DNA of 14,535 nucleotides. Origin: Deltaproteobacteria bacterium. Its GTDB lineage: Bacteria; Desulfobacterota; Dissulfuribacteria; Dissulfuribacterales; UBA3076. Position numbers and translations under genes: made by a program. Each line of letters starts with the position of its first letter. The stretch's first letter is position 1. Location: assembly GCA_030605675.1 (NCBI GenBank), contig JAUWHV010000041.1, positions 1 through 14,535 of the forward strand, written 5' to 3'. Shown in pieces: positions 8,062-14,079 of this stretch. The notes beneath the pieces are model-generated. The model saw nothing but the letters and a program-made list of their open reading frames with translations, was not told the origin of the DNA and searched no databases.

Positions 8062-8463
8062 TTACTTTTTCAGGATTGCAGTTGCCTGATTGATGCTTTT
8101 TCTACTATAATCTACCACTTCGTCTGCCACTTCATGCAGGGTCTGATCCTTATTCCTGCACTGGCACAATTTGATCAACATAGGAAGATTTACCCCTGTT
8201 ATGACCTCGACCTTGTTGTCCTCCAGGAAGGCAAGGGTCATGTTGGCCGGAGTCCCACCGAACATGTCTGTAAGTATCAGTACACCGTCACCCGTATCTA
8301 CTTCCTTAATAGCCTTGCGGATGTCGGACTGTAATTTATCTATAGGCCTTGACGGATCTACAGAAAGGGCGACCATCTGTTCGGCCTTGCCCACAATGAA
8401 AACCGTCGTTAATAACAGCTCATCAGCAAGACGGCCGTGGGATGTCACAACCACACCTACCAT
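8062..8463 (-). CDS. Mannose-family PTS EIIA domain protein, stand-alone
   Basis: A 133-aa single-domain protein of the PTS EIIA-Man (PTS-IIA fructose/mannose) family. His9 in VVTSHGRLADELL corresponds to the phosphorylated His10 of E. coli ManX, and LILTDMFGGTPAN at 62-74 is the family signature. The ATG at 8463 is used although the frame stays open to 8514, because MVGVVV is the family start and GGAGG from the end of rapZ lies 9 nt upstream. It starts 4 bp after the rapZ stop. In the family it normally passes phosphate from HPr to EIIB. No EIIB, EIIC, EIID, HPr or enzyme I gene is in the window, so a regulatory rather than transport role is inferred. Confidence 0.9.
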   Translation of the reverse strand: MVGVVVTSHGRLADELLLTTVFIVGKAEQMVALSVDPSRPIDKLQSDIRKAIKEVDTGDGVLILTDMFGGTPANMTLAFLEDNKVEVITGVNLPMLIKLCQCRNKDQTLHEVADEVVDYSRKSINQATAILKK

Positions 8464-8467
8464 GTAT

Positions 8468-9409
8468 TTATTCCTCCAGTTCCAGGTCTCTGTGTGTGAC
8501 GATAACCTCCTCATCAGCCCCTGTAAATATTTCTTTTAGATGCTCTACAATGGCAACACTTCTGTGTCGACCTCCTGTGCATCCTACGGCAATCACAAGA
8601 TAAGATTTACCTTCATTTCTGTATTCCGGGACAAGGAATTTCAAGAGGCCTTCGGCATGTTTAAGAAATTCAATAGTGTCTTTTTTTTCCAAGACATAGG
8701 TTCGGACTTCATGGTCGCAGCCGCTTAAGGGGCGCAGCTCCGGCTCGAAGTATGGATTTGGCAAAAATCTGACATCCAGGACCAGGTTGGCATCGGCAGG
8801 GACCCCGTACTTAAAGCCGAATGACAGTATGTGTATCACGAGTTGATCCAGGCGCTTTCTAGGGGAGTAAAGCCTGACAATACCCTGCCTTAGCTGATGA
8901 ACATTGAAATCTGAGGTATCAAATAATTTGTCGGCACATTCCCTTAGCCCCATCAGATGTTCCCTCTCAACATGTATTCCTTCAAGGACATTGCCCCTGG
9001 GCTTCAAGGGATGCCGGCGGCGGGTTTGGCTGAATCTCCGTACTAATACCTCATCCTTTGCATCGAGAAACAGGATTTCGAGGTGAAATCCTTCTTCTTT
9101 AATCTGTGTAAAGATAGACTGGTATTGATCGAGGAAACTCTCTTCTCGCACATCCATCACAAGGGCTACACGGGTGGGCATTGTGGAAACATTTTCAGTA
9201 AGGGAGAGGAACTCCGGCAAGAGGGCTATCGGAAGATTGTCCACACAGTAATAGCCCATGTCTTCAAAGGCTTTGAGTGCAGTACTCTTACCGGATCCGG
9301 ACATGCCGGTTATAACTATCGTTTGAACCAGTTTGACCGGATCATCAGGTGCTGAAATTGCCCCGGGCTCATCTTTTTGAAACAGGGCTTGTAGGGATTT
9401 GTCAGTCAT
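8468..9409 (-). CDS. rapZ: RapZ-family nucleotide-binding protein (YvcJ/RapZ)
   Basis: RapZ proteins are P-loop proteins. In E. coli RapZ senses glucosamine-6-phosphate and controls GlmS through small RNAs, but whether such RNAs exist here cannot be seen. The 313-aa product has Walker A GMSGSGKS at 35-42, the YYCVDNLP stretch at 53-60, VALVMDVRE at 81-89, the conserved SFGFKYGVPADANLVLDVRFLPNPYF region at 196-221 (central residues), and the C-terminal GCTGGRHRSV at 276-285. Compared with E. coli RapZ (284 aa) it has about 28 extra N-terminal residues. The ATG at 9409 has only a weak GAGAA upstream, but no better start occurs before the P-loop. It follows ptsN by 31 bp and precedes EIIA by 4 bp. 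Confidence 0.93.
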   Translation of the reverse strand: MTDKSLQALFQKDEPGAISAPDDPVKLVQTIVITGMSGSGKSTALKAFEDMGYYCVDNLPIALLPEFLSLTENVSTMPTRVALVMDVREESFLDQYQSIFTQIKEEGFHLEILFLDAKDEVLVRRFSQTRRRHPLKPRGNVLEGIHVEREHLMGLRECADKLFDTSDFNVHQLRQGIVRLYSPRKRLDQLVIHILSFGFKYGVPADANLVLDVRFLPNPYFEPELRPLSGCDHEVRTYVLEKKDTIEFLKHAEGLLKFLVPEYRNEGKSYLVIAVGCTGGRHRSVAIVEHLKEIFTGADEEVIVTHRDLELEE

Positions 9410-9440
9410 TTCTCGTTCTTTGTGTAAAACGCTGTGGGTC

Positions 9441-9908
9441 TTAGACCTGACCGTCTATTTCTTCTATTACTTTTTGAATGGAACGTGCATCCGGCGCTTC
9501 CATAATTCGCTGGTGCACTTCCCGGGTCTTTAACACCCTTGAAACCTGGGCTAATAGTTTGAGATATGGGGTTGCCGAGTTGTCAGGTGCAAGCAAAAGA
9601 AACATTATGTGAACCGGACGGTTATCCATTGCATCAAAAGGGATACCTCCCGGGCTCCGGCCGACTAATATGAGCATATGGTCCAGTTCGGGGAGTTTCC
9701 CGTGTGGAATTGCCACTCCACCCCCAATACCTGTACTGCCCAGTTGTTCACGCTCATTGAGGACAGATAATACGGCATCCTGATCCAAGGCGGGCTCTAT
9801 TTCCGCTACCCTTTTAGCCAGGCTGGCCAGTGCCTCTTCTTTGGATTTGGTATTAAGATCGGGGATGATACATCTGTTGCAAAGAAAATCGAGTATCTTC
9901 ACTGTCAT
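9441..9908 (-). CDS. ptsN: Nitrogen-regulatory PTS protein EIIA-Ntr
   Basis: A fructose/mannitol-type EIIA domain of the nitrogen PTS, a regulatory phosphocarrier that controls targets such as potassium and envelope functions instead of importing sugar. At 155 aa it has the expected length. The phosphorylation site is His69 in GGGVAIPHGK, and the FLLLAP (112-117) and HQRIMEA elements are typical. The ATG at 9908 shares one base with the hpf stop codon (TAATG), so translation is probably coupled. The hpf-ptsN-rapZ order is the one seen in the proteobacterial rpoN operon. A phosphate donor (EI-Ntr and NPr) is not encoded in the window. Confidence 0.95.
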   Translation of the reverse strand: MTVKILDFLCNRCIIPDLNTKSKEEALASLAKRVAEIEPALDQDAVLSVLNEREQLGSTGIGGGVAIPHGKLPELDHMLILVGRSPGGIPFDAMDNRPVHIMFLLLAPDNSATPYLKLLAQVSRVLKTREVHQRIMEAPDARSIQKVIEEIDGQV

Positions 9909-10438
9909 TACGGTTCGACTAACCCCAAGGTCCCATCCATACGCCAGTAAAGGACGTTTATTGCGTTGGTCTCAGCATTGGTGAACATCATGAAGTTTTG
10001 ATTAAGTGACTGGAACTGAGCAGCTGCTTCCTCAACAGCCATGGGTTTGGCATCCATTTTTTTTGTGGTGATTATACCCAGGTCCTCTTTTTCTGTTTCG
10101 GGAGACGGTGATATGTCTAAAAGGGCCGGTTCGGAAATTGAGCTGGATCCTCTCTTGCTGCGAATCTTTTCTTTATATCGCTTTAACTGCTTATAGATTT
10201 TGTCAGATACCAGATCTATAGCCGCCCGCATTTCATTCTGTTCTTCCTTGGCTGCTGCCCTTATGCCATCTCCTGAAAGCACAACCTCTGCTGTCTGCCT
10301 GAATTTCTCCACTGACAAAACGACATTTACATCCATGGGACCATCGGCATATTTTTTGAGTTTTTGGAGTCTGTTCTCAGCGTATTCGCGCAGTGCATCC
10401 GAAGGATCCAGGCGCCTAAAGGTCACATTGATTTGCAT
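9908..10438 (-). CDS. hpf: Long-form ribosome hibernation promoting factor
   Basis: Binds the 30S subunit and inactivates ribosomes in slow growth. Residues 1 to about 97 form the S30AE/YfiA domain (starting MQINVTFRRLDPSDALREYA), 98-120 are an acidic linker, and 121-176 are the C-terminal dimerisation domain with KKMDAKPM at 126-133, EEAAAQF, FMMFTNAETN at 149-158 and the DGTLGLVEP end. This two-domain long form (176 aa) is known to dimerise ribosomes directly, whereas the hpf of the E. coli rpoN operon is short (95 aa). The ATG at 10438 has GGAGGT 5 nt upstream. It follows rpoN by 32 bp and overlaps ptsN by one base. Confidence 0.95.
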   Translation of the reverse strand: MQINVTFRRLDPSDALREYAENRLQKLKKYADGPMDVNVVLSVEKFRQTAEVVLSGDGIRAAAKEEQNEMRAAIDLVSDKIYKQLKRYKEKIRSKRGSSSISEPALLDISPSPETEKEDLGIITTKKMDAKPMAVEEAAAQFQSLNQNFMMFTNAETNAINVLYWRMDGTLGLVEP

Positions 10439-10470
10439 ATAATACCTCCAAGTGGGGACTCAGCTAATCG

Positions 10471-11967
10471 CTAAGTTTCTTTTAAATTACAATTAATTGC
10501 AGGTCGCTTGCGGCGACTGGAGGGCAGAATACCCATCAAATCTCTGTACTTTGCCACAGTTCGTCTTGCAATACGTATATGATCCTTGGCCAATATTTCC
10601 ACAATCTGCCTGTCACTGTATGGTTGAGTTAGGTCCTCTGCCTGGATCATCTGACGAATCTGTTCTTTTACGCTAAAGGATGCCACATCAGAGCCGTCAT
10701 CCCGGCCTAGACTCGCGCTGAAAAAGAACTTGAGCTCAAAAATACCCTGTGGTGTGTGGACATATTTATTTGTGGTTACTCTGCTTATGGTGGATTCGTG
10801 CATCTCAATGTCATCTGCCACGGTTCTAAGTATTAAAGGTTTGAGATAGGCCATCCCTTTGTCCAGGAACTCCCCCTGGAACTTTACAATACTCTTTGTG
10901 ACCCTGTAGATAGTCTTTTGCCGCTGTTGGATGCTGCGAATCAGCCACAGGGCAGACTTGAGTTTGCCCTGGATGAAGTCCTTGGCAGAGGAAGTAGCAA
11001 TTCCGTTTTTAATGGCATCGCGATAAAAAGAGCTTATTCTCAGTCTCGGCATGCCTTCGTCATTCAAGGTAACTACATACTCATCGTCTACTTTATAAAC
11101 ATAAATGTCAGGAACAATGTATTGGATCTCCTCACTGCTGAACTGCCGTCCGGGGCAAGGTTCCAGAGCAGTTATTACCTCAATTGCCCGGGCTATTTCC
11201 TCCAATGACTGCCCGGTAGCCTTAGCCATAGCTTGATAATTGTGTCGTTCAATAAGGTTAAGGTGCTCACTTACCAGTTCACAGACCAGCGAGTCATTGA
11301 TACCCAGATGGTCCATCTGAACCAATAAGCATTCTTTAAGATCCCGGGCTGCCACACCAACAGGGTCGAAGAGCTGAATTTTTTTTAGCACATCCTCTAC
11401 TTTTTCAGGAGAACATTCCGTTTCTTCAGCTATCTCCTCAATTGTAGTCTTGAGATAGCCGTTTCGGTCAAGATTGCCGATAATAAGACAGGCATTTTGA
11501 CGCTCTATGTCATTGAAGTGTGTCATCTGAAGTTGCCACGTCAGATGTTCTCTCAGATCCGTGGTGCGAGTGAAGAGATTTTCATAATTTTGGGTTTCCT
11601 TTTTTTCAAAGGAATATGCAGGAAGCGAGGACCTGTTATCTTCGTCCCAAAAATCTTTCCAGTTTATATCTTGAATTGCCTTGTCTTCCCAGGGAATTTT
11701 TTCAAGTTCAGAGGAAGCCAGGGTCGGAGGTTGGGTCTCGTACGAGTCGGGTTCTTCTTGTAGAGAGTTGCTGCGATCCGTATCCTTTGAGGATGGAACA
11801 GCTTCTGATTCAGATTCCTCCAAGACCGGATTAATTTCTAATTCCTGGTCAATCGTTTCGATTAGTTCAACTTGGGAGAGTTGAAGCAGTTTAATAGCTT
11901 GCTGCAACTGGGGAGTCATCACCAGCTGCTGTGTCAGCTTAAGTTGTTGGCGAAGTTCTAAGGCCAT
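10471..11967 (-). CDS. rpoN: RNA polymerase sigma-54 factor
   Basis: Directs RNA polymerase to -24/-12 promoters that need AAA+ activators; in this group often nitrogen, motility and energy genes. The 498 aa show region I (1-49, Gln/Leu-rich, starting MALELRQQLKLTQQLVMTPQ), an acidic region II (50-100), the core-binding region (130-330), the helix-turn-helix near 382-408 (MHESTISRVTTNKYV) and the RpoN box at 467-476, ARRTVAKYRD, whose last residue is Asp instead of the usual Glu. The family N-terminus fixes the ATG at 11967. There is no Shine-Dalgarno in the 26 bp to the lptB stop; a 20-bp palindrome sits there instead. Canonical place after lptB. Confidence 0.97.
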   Translation of the reverse strand: MALELRQQLKLTQQLVMTPQLQQAIKLLQLSQVELIETIDQELEINPVLEESESEAVPSSKDTDRSNSLQEEPDSYETQPPTLASSELEKIPWEDKAIQDINWKDFWDEDNRSSLPAYSFEKKETQNYENLFTRTTDLREHLTWQLQMTHFNDIERQNACLIIGNLDRNGYLKTTIEEIAEETECSPEKVEDVLKKIQLFDPVGVAARDLKECLLVQMDHLGINDSLVCELVSEHLNLIERHNYQAMAKATGQSLEEIARAIEVITALEPCPGRQFSSEEIQYIVPDIYVYKVDDEYVVTLNDEGMPRLRISSFYRDAIKNGIATSSAKDFIQGKLKSALWLIRSIQQRQKTIYRVTKSIVKFQGEFLDKGMAYLKPLILRTVADDIEMHESTISRVTTNKYVHTPQGIFELKFFFSASLGRDDGSDVASFSVKEQIRQMIQAEDLTQPYSDRQIVEILAKDHIRIARRTVAKYRDLMGILPSSRRKRPAINCNLKET

Positions 11968-11977
11968 ATGAAATAAG

Positions 11978-11997
11978 ATAAGCTACATGTAGCTTAT
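11978..11997. promoter_or_regulatory. Perfect 20-bp palindrome at the lptB/rpoN junction
   Basis: ATAAGCTACATGTAGCTTAT is identical to its reverse complement. It covers the lptB stop codon (11994-11996) and ends 10 bp before the rpoN ATG. In the minus-strand mRNA it could form an 8-bp stem with a CATG loop. It could equally be a binding site for a dimeric regulator. The rpoN start downstream has no recognisable Shine-Dalgarno. No run of U follows, so a terminator is unlikely. The palindrome is certain; the function is not. Confidence 0.75.
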
Positions 11998-12716
11998 AGT
12001 TTAAAGTCTTCTCCCAAATATATTCTCCGTGCCAGATCGCTTGAGGCGATGTATTCTGGAGTACCCTCTAAGTTAATAACTCCTAAATTAACAATATAGG
12101 CACGATCACATACAGTCAAGGTTTCACGGACGTTGTGGTCTGAAATGAAGACTCCTATTCCCCTGGCCTTCAGGTCCTGTATTATCTTTTGTAGGTCGGA
12201 GACAGCTAGGGGATCAACACCTGCAAAGGGTTCGTCAAGAAGAATAAACGATGGGTCGGTAGCAAGTGCCCGCATAACTTCCACACGTCTTCGTTCTCCC
12301 CCTGAAAGCGACTGTGCCTGTTGATCCGCGAGGCCGGAGAGTCCCATGTCATCTAAGAGTTCAAGGGTCTTGCTCTCTATTTCCTGGTGGGAGAGCCCCC
12401 TTGTTTCCAGTACGAGGCGGATGTTATCAGCAACTGACAACTTCCTGAATACCGAGGGCTCCTGAGGTAGATAGGTTATGCCTTTACGAGCCCGTTTGTG
12501 CATAGGCAAATTGGTTACATCTTCCCCATCAAACGAAACTTTTCCTTCGTCAGGTCTGATGAGACCTGCGATCATATAGAATATAGTGGTCTTGCCGGCA
12601 CCATTTGGGCCCAGCAGACCTACTATGCTATGGTCTGATAACTCAAGGCTTACGCCATTGACCGCCGGCTGGCCACGAAAACGCTTTACCAGTTTCTCTG
12701 CCTTCAGTTTGCTCAT
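11994..12716 (-). CDS. lptB: LPS export ABC transporter ATP-binding protein LptB
   Basis: The cytoplasmic ATPase of the LptB2FG complex that pulls LPS out of the inner membrane. The 240-aa protein is a complete ABC domain: Walker A GPNGAGKT at 36-43, Q-loop Gln85, signature LSGGE at 137-141, Walker B FILLDE at 157-162, the FAGVDP D-loop and the switch His194 in SDHNVRETL. The LPQEPSVFRKLSV and DHNVRETL stretches are typical of LptB rather than of amino-acid transporters. The ATG at 12716 lies 18 bp after lptA with a partial CAGGT upstream. The partner permeases LptF and LptG are not in the window. Confidence 0.96.
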   Translation of the reverse strand: MSKLKAEKLVKRFRGQPAVNGVSLELSDHSIVGLLGPNGAGKTTIFYMIAGLIRPDEGKVSFDGEDVTNLPMHKRARKGITYLPQEPSVFRKLSVADNIRLVLETRGLSHQEIESKTLELLDDMGLSGLADQQAQSLSGGERRRVEVMRALATDPSFILLDEPFAGVDPLAVSDLQKIIQDLKARGIGVFISDHNVRETLTVCDRAYIVNLGVINLEGTPEYIASSDLARRIYLGEDFKL

Positions 12717-12734
12717 AGATAACCTGAGAGGTGA

Positions 12735-13310
12735 TTATTCACTTGGATAGACAACTGCCTCAACCTTTGTTTTACTGCTTCCTTCAACTACACTTCGATC
12801 TTCATTAATAAAAAAGATAATCCGTTCTCCGCTCACCCGGTTAGGGCCCTCCAAAACCTGGGCCGCACCTGTAATAGTTATCTTTTCAGCAGGTTTATCG
12901 TAGATAGCCTGTTCTCCAGTACCAACACGCTCCCCCTGGGTTATACGTACGTGACTTGTGGCCACGATTTTTTTAACAGCCTTTTTTGTTTCCCCACCCT
13001 GCTTTCTTTTTTCATAAAAGATCTCAAGTTTGTCAGAATGTATTGTAAGATCACCCCTGGTGGCCTTCACATGCCCGGTGAACACAACGATACCGGATTT
13101 ATCCATCGACTCCATCAGGTCACTCTCTATATAGATTGGGAGCTTGCCCTCACCTGCCGTACCGGCAGGTGAGGTGCCCGTGGCGCCTGTCTGGGCCATA
13201 GCCATCGAGCAGTAAAAATGCATAAAAAAAAGGACACAAAACCAGATAGCTGAGGCTACATTTCTAACCTTGCTCATTTGCCGGCGTACACAAAAATTTT
13301 GACACTTCAT
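12735..13310 (-). CDS. lptA: Periplasmic LPS transport protein LptA
   Basis: LptA bridges the periplasm and carries LPS from LptC to LptD. The 191-aa precursor has a signal peptide: basic N-region (1-17), hydrophobic core about 18-37, and a likely cleavage after AMA at residue 39. A short Gly/Thr/Ser linker follows, then the OstA-like beta-jellyroll (about 57-185) with ESDLMES, TGHVKATRGDLTIHSDKLEI and an ITGAAQVLEGPNRVSGERI stretch. The ATG at 13310 has AGAGGA 6 nt upstream, so it is preferred over the ATG at residue 12. It follows lptC by 11 bp. A strong inverted repeat lies in the coding sequence right after the signal peptide. Confidence 0.93.
   Translation of the reverse strand: MKCQNFCVRRQMSKVRNVASAIWFCVLFFMHFYCSMAMAQTGATGTSPAGTAGEGKLPIYIESDLMESMDKSGIVVFTGHVKATRGDLTIHSDKLEIFYEKRKQGGETKKAVKKIVATSHVRITQGERVGTGEQAIYDKPAEKITITGAAQVLEGPNRVSGERIIFFINEDRSVVEGSSKTKVEAVVYPSE
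13148..13174. repeat. 12-bp-arm GC-rich inverted repeat inside lptA
   Basis: On the plus strand CCTCACCTGCCG (13148-13159) is followed by TAC and then by the perfect complement CGGCAGGTGAGG (13163-13174). It encodes the SPAGTAGEG segment of LptA between the signal peptide and the folded domain. In the mRNA this would be a stable hairpin about 140 nt after the start codon. It looks like a small mobile or intergenic-type palindrome tolerated in a linker, but that is inference. Confidence 0.8.
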
Positions 13311-13321
13311 TATGATTCCTC

Positions 13322-13888
13322 TTAAAGTTCCAGTTCGCCATTTTCCGGAAGAACGGTTGTCTGTCTCTTTACCGTGAGTTTACCATCTTGAAGATCGTAC
13401 TCAAGCCCTTCGCCCTCCATTTCCAATCCGTCTCCTTTGATAAGTACTCTGTCCCTGGTCCAGATTAATTTTTTCTTCTGACTGAAGTGCATAGTTTCTG
13501 AAAAGAGCGTAGAACCGTCTTCAGAGTGTATTTTTACATCGCCATTCAGTGACATTTCATCATTATCGATTCTGTACACGCCCGAATCAGCAGTAACAGT
13601 AACATGACCTCCTCCAGTAGGGAAAAATTTTATTCTTATCCTTTCCAGGTCCATGATATTTTTGTCCTCATAAAGTCGGGCCACATTCGCCTTTAGGATC
13701 CACTGGGTCTTTTCGCCGATATTTTTCGTGTAACGAATACCCTCAAAGGTAAGATCGGCCTTCATTTCTTTGAGATCCGTGGTCCATAGATCGCTGGTAC
13801 TCTTGCTTTGCTGCCACGGCCTCCAGAGAGCTATCAAGAAAAGGATGCCGGCAAGTATCCAGAATAGATGTCGTTGTTCAAGTTTCAT
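13322..13888 (-). CDS. lptC: LPS export protein LptC
   Basis: LptC is an inner-membrane-anchored periplasmic protein that receives LPS from LptB2FG and passes it to LptA. The 188-aa product has one N-terminal membrane helix at about residues 7-22 (LFWILAGILFLIALW) and a beta-rich periplasmic part: LTFEGIRYTKNIGEKTQWILKA (48-69 region), the DLERIRIKFF strand at 80-89, TADSGVYRIDNDEMSLNGDV around 99-118 and LEYDLQDGKLTV near 162-173, all in the style of the LptC/LptA jellyroll. The ATG at 13888 has only a weak GATGG upstream, but it lies directly before the helix. lptA follows after 11 bp. The identification rests on topology, motif style and position between kdsC and lptA. Confidence 0.9.
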   Translation of the reverse strand: MKLEQRHLFWILAGILFLIALWRPWQQSKSTSDLWTTDLKEMKADLTFEGIRYTKNIGEKTQWILKANVARLYEDKNIMDLERIRIKFFPTGGGHVTVTADSGVYRIDNDEMSLNGDVKIHSEDGSTLFSETMHFSQKKKLIWTRDRVLIKGDGLEMEGEGLEYDLQDGKLTVKRQTTVLPENGELEL

Positions 13889-13918
13889 GCATTGACCATC
13901 GGTTTTGCAGGATATTCA

Positions 13919-13947
13919 GTGTATGAACGGAAAGGCCGTTCATACAC
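13919..13947. repeat. Perfect 12-bp-arm hairpin between kdsC and lptC
   Basis: GTGTATGAACGG (13919-13930), a 5-nt loop AAAGG, and the perfect complement CCGTTCATACAC (13936-13947). It lies 31 bp upstream of the lptC start. No T-tract follows on the minus strand, so it does not look like an intrinsic terminator. It could be a dispersed intergenic repeat, an RNA-processing stem or an operator. Confidence 0.85.
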
Positions 13948-13948
13948 A

Positions 13949-13980
13949 ATTTTGAATTCTAAATTTTGAATTTTGAATTT
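13949..13980. repeat. Degenerate ATTTTGA heptamer array
   Basis: Plus-strand units of 7 bp: ATTTTGA (13949), ATTCTAA (13956), ATTTTGA (13963), ATTTTGA (13970), then ATTT. The array directly abuts the 12-bp-arm hairpin. It is very AT-rich and could also act as a curved or easily melted stretch. Confidence 0.75.
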
Positions 13981-14017
13981 AAAAAAGGAAATAACCTTGA
14001 GTTTTCGAAAACTCAAG
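13981..14017 (-). terminator. Perfect 22-bp palindrome followed by a T-rich run, possible terminator after kdsC
   Basis: CTTGAGTTTTC (13996-14006) is followed at once by its complement GAAAACTCAAG (14007-14017). In kdsC-direction RNA it would form a 9-bp stem with a TCGA loop, followed by GTTATTTCC and six U residues (13981-13986). The stem is AT-rich and the U-run is displaced by about 9 nt, so termination would be weak or partial. A protein-binding site is the alternative. The palindrome itself is certain. Confidence 0.4.
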
Positions 14018-14079
14018 CAAATATAACATCAAGGGGTAATTATTCACCTTCTCCATGTCAACAAGTGTGAACATTACCA

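Noticed and set aside
8464..8514. Upstream extension of the EIIA frame
   Set aside because: It overlaps the end of rapZ, and the family begins at MVGVVV with a good GGAGG before the ATG at 8463.
13979..14056. 25-codon open frame on the minus strand between kdsC and lptC
   Set aside because: It has no Shine-Dalgarno, consists partly of the palindrome and a T-run, and has no recognisable product.
14056..14061. TTGACA on the minus strand between kdsC and lptC, possible -35 box
   Set aside because: The position 17 bp downstream reads TACCCC and no good -10 is found within 16-18 bp.
13889..14079. Sigma-54 (-24/-12) promoter
   Set aside because: I looked for GG-N10-GC with TGGCAC/TTGC context in this and the other intergenic gaps and found none convincing; a weight-matrix scan would be needed to exclude weak sites.
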